Source: Undibacterium sp. YM2
Lineage (GTDB): Bacteria > Pseudomonadota > Gammaproteobacteria > Burkholderiales > Burkholderiaceae_D
Direction of reading: 5' to 3'
NCBI RefSeq assembly: GCF_009937975.1
Contig: NZ_AP018441.1
Coordinates: 4,030,001-4,094,000 of the forward strand
Length of the DNA stretch: 64,000 nt
Part shown: positions 17,751-26,101 of the stretch, in pieces
Layout: each line of letters opens with the position of its first letter
Numbering within the stretch: the first letter of the stretch is position 1
Translations under genes and position numbers: made by a program
Notes under the pieces: generated by a model
The model's database searches: none
Told to the model about the DNA's origin: nothing
The model's input: the letters and a program-made list of their open reading frames with translations, nothing else

Positions 17751-18272
17751 TTAATTGAATTCCAAAACATGCAATCCAGATTTTTCTGCCAGACGTAAAA
17801 CTGGTTCAGCCCTCAGACGGTCATTAAAATAAAACACATGGGTGTCGTCCCACGATGCTACGTAGAGACTATCAAACTCGGGCAAGATGAGGAATTGGAA
17901 TGGGGTGTTGAGCATTTTATGCTTGCATTGGGTCAGATAGCCAGCCTTGTCGGTATATTGTTTGATGACCAGTTTCTCTTTTTGCGGCCATTGGCCACGG
18001 TAACGAACGGTGAACACCTCGGTAGCATCAAATATCGCAGCCCAGTGCGACAGAAATTTCTTATTCCGGTTTTCTTGTTCAGCGGCGTCTATGTTATCTA
18101 ATAGAGGATACTCGCTCTCGCAAGTGATCCAGTGGTCAAACACAGAGGTGGCAACGCGCCCCATATTGCCGTGATCAATATTTTCTTTTATGTTCTGCAA
18201 AAATGGGAATTGCAGCTTGATGCTGTTTTCTTTGTCGATGCTGACTTTGGATAAGATTTTTGTTTTGCGCAT
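17751..18272 (-). CDS. Hypothetical protein between REP repeats
   Basis: 173 residues from ATG 18270-18272 (MRKTKILSKVSIDKENS); a TTG three codons upstream is also possible. It is soluble with no signal peptide. The middle part (ATEVFTVRYRGQWPQKEKLVIKQYTDKAG) and the late part (FQFLILPEFDSLYVASWDDTHVFYFND) suggest an alpha/beta fold like small immunity or SMI1-type proteins, but I cannot assign a family. No partner gene is adjacent. The REP copies on both sides suggest an accessory, movable segment. Confidence 0.6.
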   Translation of the reverse strand: MRKTKILSKVSIDKENSIKLQFPFLQNIKENIDHGNMGRVATSVFDHWITCESEYPLLDNIDAAEQENRNKKFLSHWAAIFDATEVFTVRYRGQWPQKEKLVIKQYTDKAGYLTQCKHKMLNTPFQFLILPEFDSLYVASWDDTHVFYFNDRLRAEPVLRLAEKSGLHVLEFN

Positions 18273-18303
18273 GTTGTTCAATGATCAGGATTGCTGTGGC
18301 AGT

Positions 18304-18338
18304 GTAGGTACGATTAGTGAAACGTAATCGTACGCATG
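18304..18338 (+). repeat. REP palindrome, copy 3 (forward)
   Basis: Identical to copy 1 over 35 bp (starts GTAGGTACGATTAG, centre TGAAAC). It pairs with the inverted copy 4, 88 bp away, making a bacterial interspersed mosaic-like doublet. Confidence 0.85.
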
Positions 18339-18426
18339 TAAATCCTTGAAGCGACCATAGCTCTTTAAAGCTTGATGCCTGCTTGATTTGTGATGTGCGC
18401 TCTACCAAGGGTATTCAGTGAGTCAA

Positions 18427-18461
18427 CATGCGTACGATTACGCAAAGCTAATCGTACCTAC
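18427..18461 (-). repeat. REP palindrome, copy 4 (inverted)
   Basis: Identical to copy 2 over 35 bp (starts CATGCGTACGATTACG). It lies downstream of the GntR gene end, so its hairpin may also protect or terminate that transcript. Confidence 0.85.
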
Positions 18462-18553
18462 AGGATCTGCTTATCGTTAGTCTCGCATTTTCACAAAACC
18501 GCTGCCACCAGTTTTGTGCATCCCTTTATTACCCCTACTTTTCAAACTTAACC

Positions 18554-19258
18554 TCAAGCCAGCAACGCCGAAATAAAATCCTTCTTGTCACTCTTCGCCA
18601 CTTCTTTGAATTGCAACGCCGATTCAACGTGGTGCAGGTGATGGGCCATCAGTTCTACGGCTTTTTCTACATCCCCGGCTTTTGCGGCCTTGATGAATTC
18701 TACGTGTTCGTCTGATGAGCAACTGGCGTCGCGGCTGGACTGGTAGAGCATGGTGATGAGGGAGCTACGGCCTGCGAGCTTCATGAGGATGTCGGTCAGT
18801 ACCTGGTTGCCTGCAGTTTTGGCGAGCAGGATGTGAAAGTCGCTGAGCAGGGTTGAGCGTTCCTGCACGTTGTTGTCGCTGATGGCCTGGCGTTCCTGGA
18901 GCAGGTGTTGTTCTATGCGGGCGTAATCTTCTGCGGTGGCCTTGGCGATGAATTCGCGCACCAGTGCGGCTTCGAGTATGCGGCGGACAGCAAATATCTC
19001 GTGGGCTTCCTGCTCGCTGGGCTTGCTGACGAAGGCGCCTTTTTCTGGCACGAGGTCAATGAGCTTGTCCTTGGCCAGCATGACCAGGGCCGCGCGGATT
19101 TTGGTGCGGCTGACGGAATACATGCGCGCCAGTGCCTCTTCCCTGAGCTTGGTACCAGGCGGCAGCCTTTGCTCGGCGATGGCTGTGGTGATGTCCAGGG
19201 CGATGGCTTCTGAGCTGTCTGCCTGGTCTGCCTGGGCTGGATTGGTGGTGGCGGTCAT
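18554..19258 (-). CDS. GntR-family regulator (FadR/FCD subfamily)
   Basis: 234 residues from ATG 19256-19258 (MTATTNPAQ); the longer frame adds an implausible leader. The winged helix-turn-helix lies at about residues 12-80 (GTKLREEALARMYSVSRTKI, RAALVMLAKDKLIDLVPEKG). The FCD effector domain follows, with the metal-site pattern in FHILLAKTAGN and HHLHHVE. Such regulators respond to small organic acids. It lies downstream of dctA in the same direction and near the two M20 hydrolase genes, so it probably represses this uptake-and-hydrolysis cluster. Confidence 0.88.
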   Translation of the reverse strand: MTATTNPAQADQADSSEAIALDITTAIAEQRLPPGTKLREEALARMYSVSRTKIRAALVMLAKDKLIDLVPEKGAFVSKPSEQEAHEIFAVRRILEAALVREFIAKATAEDYARIEQHLLQERQAISDNNVQERSTLLSDFHILLAKTAGNQVLTDILMKLAGRSSLITMLYQSSRDASCSSDEHVEFIKAAKAGDVEKAVELMAHHLHHVESALQFKEVAKSDKKDFISALLA

Positions 19259-19328
19259 ATTCTTATTTACCTGTAGAGCTGGCGTGCTGCATGATGAGCT
19301 AAGGCTAAATTGTAACCTGATAAGGATA

Positions 19329-19356
19329 ACGCCCAAAGATTTTGGCCTTTGGGCGT
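19329..19356. terminator. Hairpin between dctA and the GntR gene
   Basis: ACGCCCAAAG and CTTTGGGCGT form a perfect 10-bp stem around an 8-base loop. On the plus strand it is followed by TTATTTTTATT, and on the minus strand it is preceded by the matching A-rich tract. It probably separates the dctA transcript from the GntR gene. Confidence 0.65.
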
Positions 19357-19409
19357 TATTTTTATTCCACTACCCTTGACCTGGCGCAGTCAGTGCATGA
19401 AAAACTGCA

Positions 19410-20726
19410 TCATCCCGCCGCCAGCTCTGTCTTGCTGTTCGCCAGATCATAACTGGCAATCGCAGCAGTATCGCCATTCAAGACCGCATGGGCACGGCTT
19501 CTGTCTATGTCTTTTTCCCATGCGGCGACGACAACGGTAGCAACGCAGTTGCCGATCAGGTTGCCGAGAGCACGGGCGATGCCGATGAACCAATCGACAG
19601 ACAGCACCAGCACCAGGCCCACTACCGGTATCGCCGGTATGGCAGACAAAGTGGCAGCCAGGATGACGATCGCCGAGCCGGGTACGCCATGTGCGCCTTT
19701 GGAAGTGACCAGGGCAATCGCCAGTATCGCCAATAGATCAGAAAACGCCAGCGGGGTATTGGTGGCCTGGGCGATGAATACGGCGGCCAGTGTCAGGTAG
19801 ATGGAAAACGCGTCTAGGTTGAAGGAATAACCTGTGGGTATGACCAGGCCAACGGTGGTATCTTTGATACCCATGTATTCCAGCTTTTTCATCACCTGTG
19901 GCAAGACAGAGTCAGACGATGCTGTCGCCAGCACCACCAGCAATTCTTCACGCAGGTATTTGATGAATTTGAAGATATTGAAGCCAGCGACTTTCAATAT
20001 CGCACCGAGTATGCCAAACACAAAAATGATGACAGCGGCGTAAAACAAGATCACCAGCAAACCCAGTTGTTTCAACGAACCCACACCATATTTGCCCACG
20101 GTGAAGGCAATTGCACCAAACACGCCCAAAGGTGCCAGCTTGATGATGAAGGACATGCACTTGAAAAACACTTCAGACAGGCTGCTGATCATGTTGGCGA
20201 TGGGGCGGGCTTTTTCACCGACCAGTGACAGGGCGCAGCCAAAGATCAGCGAAAACAGCAAGACCTGCAACACGTCACCCGAGGTAAAGGCGCTGACGAC
20301 TGTGGTCGGGATGATTTTCATGACAAATTCGGCAAAGCCTGCGCTTTTGACCTTGTTGGCATTATCGACATAGGTGCCCAGGGTGCTGGCATCAAGCGAG
20401 GCGGGGACAATGTTCATGCCCTCACCGGGGTGGAACAGGAAAGCCAGTGCCAGGCCCAATACCAGTGCAATCGTTGTCACCACTTCAAAGTAAATCAGCG
20501 CCTTGAGGCCGACGCGCCCTACTTTCTTGAGTTCCCCTGCACCATAAATGCCATGGACGACAACACAAAAAACGATCATGGGGATGATCATCTTGATCAG
20601 TTTGATAAAGCCATCGCCTATGGGTTTGAGGCTGACGCCAAAACTGGGGTACAAGACCCCTATCAGTATCCCGGCTGCCAGGGCAATAAGCACCTGGCCA
20701 AAAAGTGATTTGTAGATACGCTGCAC
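19410..20726 (-). CDS. dctA: Dicarboxylate/amino acid:cation symporter (DctA/GltP family)
   Basis: Inner-membrane carrier of 438 residues that takes up C4-dicarboxylates or acidic amino acids with protons or sodium. The family signatures are present: MIIPMIVFCVVVHGIYG near residue 45, the serine-rich hairpin region VLATASSDSVLPQVMKKLE, and the substrate-site helix IPTGYSFNLDAFSIYLTLA. It starts with GTG, preceded by a strong AGGAGG five bases upstream. It lies divergent from the AllC-like hydrolase gene, with the GntR gene behind it. Whether the substrate is malate/succinate or an amino-acid derivative cannot be read from the sequence. Confidence 0.9.
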   Translation of the reverse strand: MQRIYKSLFGQVLIALAAGILIGVLYPSFGVSLKPIGDGFIKLIKMIIPMIVFCVVVHGIYGAGELKKVGRVGLKALIYFEVVTTIALVLGLALAFLFHPGEGMNIVPASLDASTLGTYVDNANKVKSAGFAEFVMKIIPTTVVSAFTSGDVLQVLLFSLIFGCALSLVGEKARPIANMISSLSEVFFKCMSFIIKLAPLGVFGAIAFTVGKYGVGSLKQLGLLVILFYAAVIIFVFGILGAILKVAGFNIFKFIKYLREELLVVLATASSDSVLPQVMKKLEYMGIKDTTVGLVIPTGYSFNLDAFSIYLTLAAVFIAQATNTPLAFSDLLAILAIALVTSKGAHGVPGSAIVILAATLSAIPAIPVVGLVLVLSVDWFIGIARALGNLIGNCVATVVVAAWEKDIDRSRAHAVLNGDTAAIASYDLANSKTELAAG

Positions 20727-21038
20727 GATTACCTCCTGATTGACTGGTTAGCACTACTTGATGTGACTTCACTCCAACTCATTGATATATATACGAAAAT
20801 TCTTGCAGACCTCACCATCAAGCCAGCTTTTCAGGAAGCGATCTGAAATCAAATATACTGCATCCAATTTTTGTATGCAATAAATGAATTCAATAGTAGA
20901 ATCCAAAAAAACAGGCAAAAACAGCGACCATCCTGGCAAGCAGATGCAGGCCGTTTCCCACCAGAAACCACGAGAGCCGCCAGCCACTATGAGGCGTGCA
21001 ATAAAACGCCTGAAACACCTGACAAGGAGGAGACCAGC
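20727..21038. promoter_or_regulatory. Divergent promoter region of dctA and the AllC-like gene
   Basis: 312 bp, AT-rich near the middle (TTGATATATATACG at 20780-20793). A TGCATCC...GTATGCA pair near 20859-20879 (ATACTGCATCCAATTTTTGT then ATGCAATAAA) is a possible imperfect GntR-type operator. Reading frames in this stretch look non-coding. Confidence 0.4.
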
Positions 21039-22298
21039 ATGTCGAGCAAGATGCATTCCTACGCGAGTTGTGGCTCGCAAATCATGAACAGGGCTGACGT
21101 ATTGGCGCAACATACCGAAACACCAGGCATGTTGACGCGCACTTATCTGACCCCCGAGCATCACAGTGCTGCCGCCCAACTGGCTGAATGGATGTGCGCT
21201 GCCGGCATGAATGTACGGCGCGATATGGCAGGCAATGTCATAGGACGCTATGAAGGCCTGGAACCCGACGCGCCCACCCTGCTGACCGGCTCACATTTTG
21301 ATACGGTGCGCAATGCCGGCAAATATGACGGCAACCTCGGCATCTTGCTGCCACTGGCCTGTGTAGAGCAATGGCACGCGGCGGGCAAGCGTTTCCCATT
21401 CGCGATAGAGGTCATCGGTTTCGCAGAAGAAGAAGGCGTGCGTTTCAAAGCCACCCTGCTGGGCAGCCGCGCCGCCGCAGGCACGTTCGACATGGCGGTG
21501 CTGGATAATCTGGATGACAACGGCCAGAGCATGCGCGAAGTGATGACGGCTTCCGGCTTTCATCCAGCCGGGCTGGCCAAGGCCGCGTATGACCCGGCGA
21601 GTGTGCTGGGCTTTGTAGAAGTCCATATAGAACAGGGGCCGGTCTTGCTCAATGAAGGTCTGGCGCTGGGTGTGGTCACGGCCATATCCGGTGCCACCCG
21701 CTTTATGGTCGAGGTGGAAGGTCTGGCAGGACACGCAGGCACATCCCCCATGGGCATGCGCCGCGATGCCGCCATGGCCGCAGCAGAAACCGGCCTGTAT
21801 ATAGAACAGCGCTGTCAGGGCATACCCGGCCTGGTTGGCACGGTGGGGCAATTCAATGTACCAAATGGTGCTGCCAATGTCGTGCCTGGCAAGGCGGTAT
21901 TTTCGATAGACATACGTGCTGAGCGGGATGCCGTGCGCGAGCAGGCCGTGGTCGATGTGCTGGCGCAAATCGAGCGCATCGCAGCACGCCGCAAGGTGCA
22001 ATTCAATCTGCGCAAAACCCATGAAGCTGCCAGCGTGCCTTGTGCGCCTTGGCTACAACAGCAACTGGCTGATTCCATTACTGATTGCGATGTAGCCTTA
22101 CGCCACCTGCCCTCTGGTGCTGGACATGATGCGATGGCAATGGCCGCAATCTGCGATGTTGCCATGCTGTTTGTACGCTGCGGCAATGGTGGTATCAGCC
22201 ATCACCCGGATGAAATCATGACGGCAGAAGATGCCACACTCGCCGCGCAAGCCTTTGTCCATTTTGTTGAACACTTTCAATCGAGGCGTCGAGCATAA
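21039..22298 (+). CDS. Zn-dependent M20 amidohydrolase, allantoate amidohydrolase/N-carbamoyl-amino-acid hydrolase type
   Basis: Cytoplasmic hydrolase of 419 residues that splits a ureido or carbamoyl group (AllC/HyuC family). Binuclear metal-site motifs are visible: GSHFDTVRNAGKYDG (His and Asp), EEEGVRF (Glu pair), VEVHIEQGPVL (His) and GGISHHPDE (His). The dimerisation-domain signature GLAGHAGTSPMGMRRDA is present. The ATG at 21039 has AAGGAGG eight bases upstream; the upstream extension lacks conserved sequence and is excluded. The next M20 gene follows after 43 bp, so the two form an operon. The exact substrate is uncertain among allantoate, N-carbamoyl amino acids and related ureides. 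Confidence 0.85.
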   Translation: MSSKMHSYASCGSQIMNRADVLAQHTETPGMLTRTYLTPEHHSAAAQLAEWMCAAGMNVRRDMAGNVIGRYEGLEPDAPTLLTGSHFDTVRNAGKYDGNLGILLPLACVEQWHAAGKRFPFAIEVIGFAEEEGVRFKATLLGSRAAAGTFDMAVLDNLDDNGQSMREVMTASGFHPAGLAKAAYDPASVLGFVEVHIEQGPVLLNEGLALGVVTAISGATRFMVEVEGLAGHAGTSPMGMRRDAAMAAAETGLYIEQRCQGIPGLVGTVGQFNVPNGAANVVPGKAVFSIDIRAERDAVREQAVVDVLAQIERIAARRKVQFNLRKTHEAASVPCAPWLQQQLADSITDCDVALRHLPSGAGHDAMAMAAICDVAMLFVRCGNGGISHHPDEIMTAEDATLAAQAFVHFVEHFQSRRRA

Positions 22299-22341
22299 GA
22301 CGCCCAATCACACTCAACACTCACCATGAAAGCTCTCCACC

Positions 22342-23565
22342 ATGAATAATTACGAACAACTCGACGCCTGGATAGACACGCACTTTGACGAGCAAGTCAA
22401 ATTCCTGCAAGAACTAATACGTGTTCCGACTGATACCCCACCCGGCAATAACACCCCGCATGCAGAACGCACCGCCGATCTGCTGCAAGACATGGGTATC
22501 AGCGCAGAAAAGCATGCTGTACCAGACAATGAAGTCAAAGAAGCAGGCCTGCAAAGCATCACCAACCTGCTGGTACGCCGCCAGTATGGCCCTGGCAAGA
22601 CCGTGCTGCTGAATGCGCATGGCGACGTGGTGCCACCGGGCGAAGGCTGGACTAAAGACCCATACGGCGGTGAAATAGAAAACGGCAATATCTATGGCCG
22701 TGCTACGGCGGTCAGCAAATGTGATTTCTCGACTTACACCTTTGCCCTGCGTGCCCTCGAAGCAGTGGCCAAACCAACAGCAGGCACGCTGGAGTTGTTA
22801 TTTACTTATGATGAAGAATTCGGCGGTGAAGTCGGCCCCGGCTGGATGTTGAAACACAACTTGATCAAGCCTGACCTGATGATAGCCGCAGGTTTCTCTT
22901 ACCAGGTCATCACAGCGCACAACGGTTGTCTGCAGATGGAAGTGACGGTACACGGCAAGATGGCACATGCCGCAATCCCTGATTCGGGTGTCGATGCCTT
23001 GCAGGCAGCGGTCAAAATCCTGAATGCCCTGTATGCGCAAAACACGCTGTACAAACAAGTCACTTCCAAAGTCGAAGGCATCACCCACCCTTATTTGAAT
23101 GTGGGAACAATCGAAGGTGGCACGAATACCAATGTCATCCCAGGCCGCGTCACATTCAAACTTGACCGCCGCATGATACCGGAAGAGAATCCGGCAGAAG
23201 TCGAAGCGACTTTGCGCAAAGTCATCAGCGATACTGCGGCTGAGTTGCCACGCATCAGCGTTGATGTAAAACGCATCTTGCTGGCAAATTCCATGCGACC
23301 ATTACCGGGCAATGCGCCTTTGGTAGAGGCAATACAAAAGCATGGTGGGACTGTGTTTGGTGAGGCGATTCCTGCGCTGGGTACGCCTTTGTATACCGAT
23401 GTACGCCTGTTTTCGGAAGCAGGCATGCCTGGCGTCATCTATGGTGCTGGGCCACGTACCGTGCTGGAGTCCCATGCGAAACGGGCGGATGAGCGTTTGA
23501 ATCTGGAAGATTTACGCAAGGCCACCAAGGTCATTGCGCGTAGTCTGGCGGATTTGCTGGTGTGA
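22342..23565 (+). CDS. M20-family peptidase/deacylase (ArgE/DapE-like)
   Basis: 407-residue metallohydrolase. Metal motifs are LLNAHGDVVPPGEGW (His and Asp), FTYDEEFGGEVGPG (Glu pair) and a C-terminal ESHAKRADE (His). The position usually holding the bridging Asp in 'GRGxxDxK' reads YGRATAVSKCDFS here, a variant of the canonical GRGASDMK. The middle domain carries the lid/dimer pattern VTVHGKMAHAAIPDSGVDA. It is in an operon with the AllC-like gene and may complete breakdown of an N-acylated or carbamoylated amino acid. Substrate unknown. Confidence 0.85.
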   Translation: MNNYEQLDAWIDTHFDEQVKFLQELIRVPTDTPPGNNTPHAERTADLLQDMGISAEKHAVPDNEVKEAGLQSITNLLVRRQYGPGKTVLLNAHGDVVPPGEGWTKDPYGGEIENGNIYGRATAVSKCDFSTYTFALRALEAVAKPTAGTLELLFTYDEEFGGEVGPGWMLKHNLIKPDLMIAAGFSYQVITAHNGCLQMEVTVHGKMAHAAIPDSGVDALQAAVKILNALYAQNTLYKQVTSKVEGITHPYLNVGTIEGGTNTNVIPGRVTFKLDRRMIPEENPAEVEATLRKVISDTAAELPRISVDVKRILLANSMRPLPGNAPLVEAIQKHGGTVFGEAIPALGTPLYTDVRLFSEAGMPGVIYGAGPRTVLESHAKRADERLNLEDLRKATKVIARSLADLLV

Positions 23566-23604
23566 TGCCGGGTTGCACTTGTTAAGCTAAATCAAACTCA
23601 ACAG

Positions 23605-23636
23605 GCATGCGATCACACTGTATGTGTATCGCATGC
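23605..23636 (+). terminator. Hairpin downstream of the M20 operon
   Basis: GCATGCGAT and ATCGCATGC form a perfect 9-bp stem around CACACTGTATGTGT. No strong U-tract follows, so it may be a transcript-end stabiliser rather than a classic terminator. Confidence 0.5.
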
Positions 23637-23662
23637 ATGTTGGCCGGGTGCATGTGTTTGAC

Positions 23663-23878
23663 TCAGGCTAACTGATTTTTTCTGTCCGCAGCTATTGCCT
23701 GGTTACGGGCAATTTCCAACTCCATCGCTTTCATCTTTTCCTGATGTTCCATAGTACGCTGTTGCAAGTCAGTTTCGTGCTGGCTGGTCTTGATCCAGGC
23801 ATGGCAGATCGAGTAAGCGATGGCAACAGCAAATGCACCGAGGGGAACGATTTGGGAATAAGACAGTATATCGGACAT
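23663..23878 (-). CDS. Small membrane-anchored coiled-coil protein
   Basis: 71 residues. One hydrophobic span (about 9-28, IVPLGAFAVAIAYSICHAW) is followed by a charged helical tail (QQRTMEHQEKMKAMELEIAR) that looks like a coiled coil. The ATG has AAGGAAA seven bases upstream. No family is recognised. It is short and standalone, next to a MITE-like inverted repeat. Confidence 0.6.
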   Translation of the reverse strand: MSDILSYSQIVPLGAFAVAIAYSICHAWIKTSQHETDLQQRTMEHQEKMKAMELEIARNQAIAADRKNQLA

Positions 23879-23910
23879 GATGTTTTTCCTTGCTTGGTTG
23901 ATGGAGACGT

Positions 23911-24073
23911 TAGTGGACTGTAACAGTGGAAATCGGAGTGCCTGTCATGTGCGCGACGATCATGGCTGCGTTGCAAATACTCGCGATAGCCTCGCTATCG
24001 CTGTGTTTTGCGTCTTGCCCTGATGCGCCGGGCACATGCCCTTCACTCTCGATTCCACTGTTACAGTCCACTA
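23911..24073. mobile_element. MITE-like element with 30-bp terminal inverted repeats
   Basis: The ends TAGTGGACTGTAACAGTGGA (23911 onward) and TCCACTGTTACAGTCCACTA (ending 24073) are perfect inverted complements over 20 bp, and the match continues to about 30 bp with one or two mismatches. Inside is a second palindrome GCGATAG/CTATCGC with loop CCTCG, and a CATGTGC/GCACATG pair. It is 163 bp long with no open reading frame, so it may be a non-autonomous element. A target-site duplication is not clear. Confidence 0.65.
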
Positions 24074-24295
24074 GTATAGAGAAGCAAAGTCAGGTGCATA
24101 AGTAGCGGCTGTAAGCAGTATTGCATGACATTTGTCATGCCCACACCCTTGTCTGGTGAACAGCAAGGTTGGGAAGCAAAGTACAGGCAAAAACTGTTAC
24201 TGCAACAAAGTAATACAGGTGTTACAGAGTTTTCTTGCTAAGCTAAGCGCCCTGATCAAAGAATCAATAAGGCGCGAATAGCGCCAACTGCTGCC

Positions 24296-24985
24296 ATGAA
24301 ATATCTGCTCCCCCTGTTTTTCCTGTTACCTGCGCTCGCTTTTGGCCAGGGCAAGGATGGCAAAGCCACCTGTGCTGATGCGCGCCTGCTACAGGCAGAA
24401 ACATTGAAAAAATCCGGCATTGTCCTGCCGGTGTTCAAGCATTACTGCTATAGCGACCAGTCTGGCAACTATGTACTTTATCTGACTGAAAAGCAGGATG
24501 TAAGGCAGGATATAAAGCAAGGTGAAGAAAAACTGGCCAGCGCTGTAGAAGCGCACCTGCTGAAGATAGAGGCTGACAAGTCCCTGAACAGTATTGCCAG
24601 CATACGTGACAAGGCGAATGCTGATGAAGCGGGCATGGAATTTTGGAGCAAGCTGACAGAAATCAGCGACATCGATAATGATAGCAATATTGAGCCCATC
24701 CTGGTCTATCGCTTTTACAACAAGGATGAGACGAAGATAGATCGCGATGCTTTTTCAGGACGCATCAAGATCATCATGCTGTATAAGGGAAGCAAAGTCG
24801 TCATACGTGCCATCACGGGTAATCTGGATGGCGAACGCAAGACGACAGCGACTGAGAACTTCTTCACTTTGCCTGCCTCAGTGCAAAAACACCTGGTGAA
24901 GAAAATGACTGGCATGTACAGGGATAATCTGTATGGCTTCGATAATAGTTATCAATTCGTGCCGAGAAAATCGATGGGAAATTAG
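24296..24985 (+). CDS. Exported protein of unknown function, paralogue of the gene at 26102
   Basis: 229 residues with a signal peptide (MKYLLPLFFLLPALAFGQ). It is clearly related over its whole length to the protein at 26102-26815. Shared blocks include HYCYSD.(S/T)GNYVLYL.EKQD, EI.DID.D.N.E.ILVYR.Y, GR.KI.M.YKGSKVVIRA.TG and TA.ENFF.LP. A DxDxDxxxE-like segment (ISDIDNDSNIEPILVYR) suggests a calcium-binding turn as in FG-GAP or M949-type surface proteins. Function unknown. Two Cys of the mature part are conserved in both copies. Confidence 0.75.
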   Translation: MKYLLPLFFLLPALAFGQGKDGKATCADARLLQAETLKKSGIVLPVFKHYCYSDQSGNYVLYLTEKQDVRQDIKQGEEKLASAVEAHLLKIEADKSLNSIASIRDKANADEAGMEFWSKLTEISDIDNDSNIEPILVYRFYNKDETKIDRDAFSGRIKIIMLYKGSKVVIRAITGNLDGERKTTATENFFTLPASVQKHLVKKMTGMYRDNLYGFDNSYQFVPRKSMGN

Positions 24986-25080
24986 GCTATCCACGAGCCT
25001 CACTACAAAATCAAGCTCGAAATACGTGCTGAGATACCCCATGTTAAGATAAAAAAATCATCTTTTGACTAAAGACTCAA

Positions 25081-26004
25081 ATGGCCTTTCCCTATTTGAC
25101 AGATGTAGTACGCAGTCTGTTTGGCATTTCGCTACCACTGCCTATCCCCATGTTTGGCCTCTTCGTTGCTATTGCCATGCTGGTTGCTGCATATACGCTC
25201 AAGCGTGAACTGCAGCGCAAGCACAGTAATGGGCAAATCAGTAATGCCAGAATGAAGAGCAAAAATGAAAGGGGCGTCAGTACTGTGATAGAAGTGCCAC
25301 CGCAAGAAATCGTCGCCGATCTCAGCTTTGTGGTCATGCTGGCCGGTATTGCTGGTGCCAGGCTATTTCATATATTTGAACATACCGACGAGTTCATGGC
25401 CAGCCCGTGGGCGATGATATTCACCACGTCTGGTCTGAGTATTTTTGGCGGACTGATCGCAGGTACGCTGGCTGGCCTTTACTGTGTCAGACGGTGGCAA
25501 TTGGCCTTGCGCCCCGCGCTTGATGCGGCAGCACCAGCGATGATGCTGGGCTACGCCATAGGCCGCATCGGTTGCCAGGTATCTGGTGATGGTGACTGGG
25601 GCAGCGTGGCAAACCTGGCGCTCAAACCAGACTGGCTGCCGCTATGGGCATGGGCGCAAACCTATGACAACAATATCGTCGGTGCCATAATTGCAGCACC
25701 AGGCGTTTACCCCACACCCATGTATGAAGTTTTGATGAGCATGGCTTGCTTTGCCTTGTTATGGGCTTTCAGGAAAAATCGCTTCCACGCTGGATGGCTG
25801 TTTTCCATGTATATGTTGCTGGCTGGGGTAGAACGTTTGCTGATAGAAAAAATCCGCATCAATCCTGTATTCGATGTCCTTGGCATCCATGCGACGCAGG
25901 CAGAATTTATCTCCGGTGCCCTGATTGCTGCCGGACTTATCGGTATGCTGATATTGCGCAAGCGCTTGCCAGCATTGCCCGTGACTGACGCAATGGCGAA
26001 ATAG
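25081..26004 (+). CDS. Divergent prolipoprotein diacylglyceryl transferase (Lgt) paralogue
   Basis: 307-residue membrane protein of the Lgt family, which moves diacylglycerol from phosphatidylglycerol to the lipobox cysteine of preprolipoproteins. It has about seven hydrophobic spans. The signature region reads GYAIGRIGCQVSGDGDWG (residues about 159-176), where classical Lgt has GRxGNFxNxExxG, so the Arg is kept but the following residues differ; a similar variant is familiar from Bacteroidetes-like Lgt. YPTPMYEVLMS and GVERLLIEKIRINP match the late Lgt motifs, including the conserved Arg. It may be an accessory copy next to the housekeeping gene elsewhere. It is flanked by two paralogous exported proteins. 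Confidence 0.8.
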   Translation: MAFPYLTDVVRSLFGISLPLPIPMFGLFVAIAMLVAAYTLKRELQRKHSNGQISNARMKSKNERGVSTVIEVPPQEIVADLSFVVMLAGIAGARLFHIFEHTDEFMASPWAMIFTTSGLSIFGGLIAGTLAGLYCVRRWQLALRPALDAAAPAMMLGYAIGRIGCQVSGDGDWGSVANLALKPDWLPLWAWAQTYDNNIVGAIIAAPGVYPTPMYEVLMSMACFALLWAFRKNRFHAGWLFSMYMLLAGVERLLIEKIRINPVFDVLGIHATQAEFISGALIAAGLIGMLILRKRLPALPVTDAMAK

Positions 26005-26101
26005 CCCGGTTTGCTACCAATACCATTCTTAACATTGACACCTGGCTAGCGTTTGTCTTGCCAATATATTTTTATTCCGAATGTCTGACAACGTTCCACT
26101 T

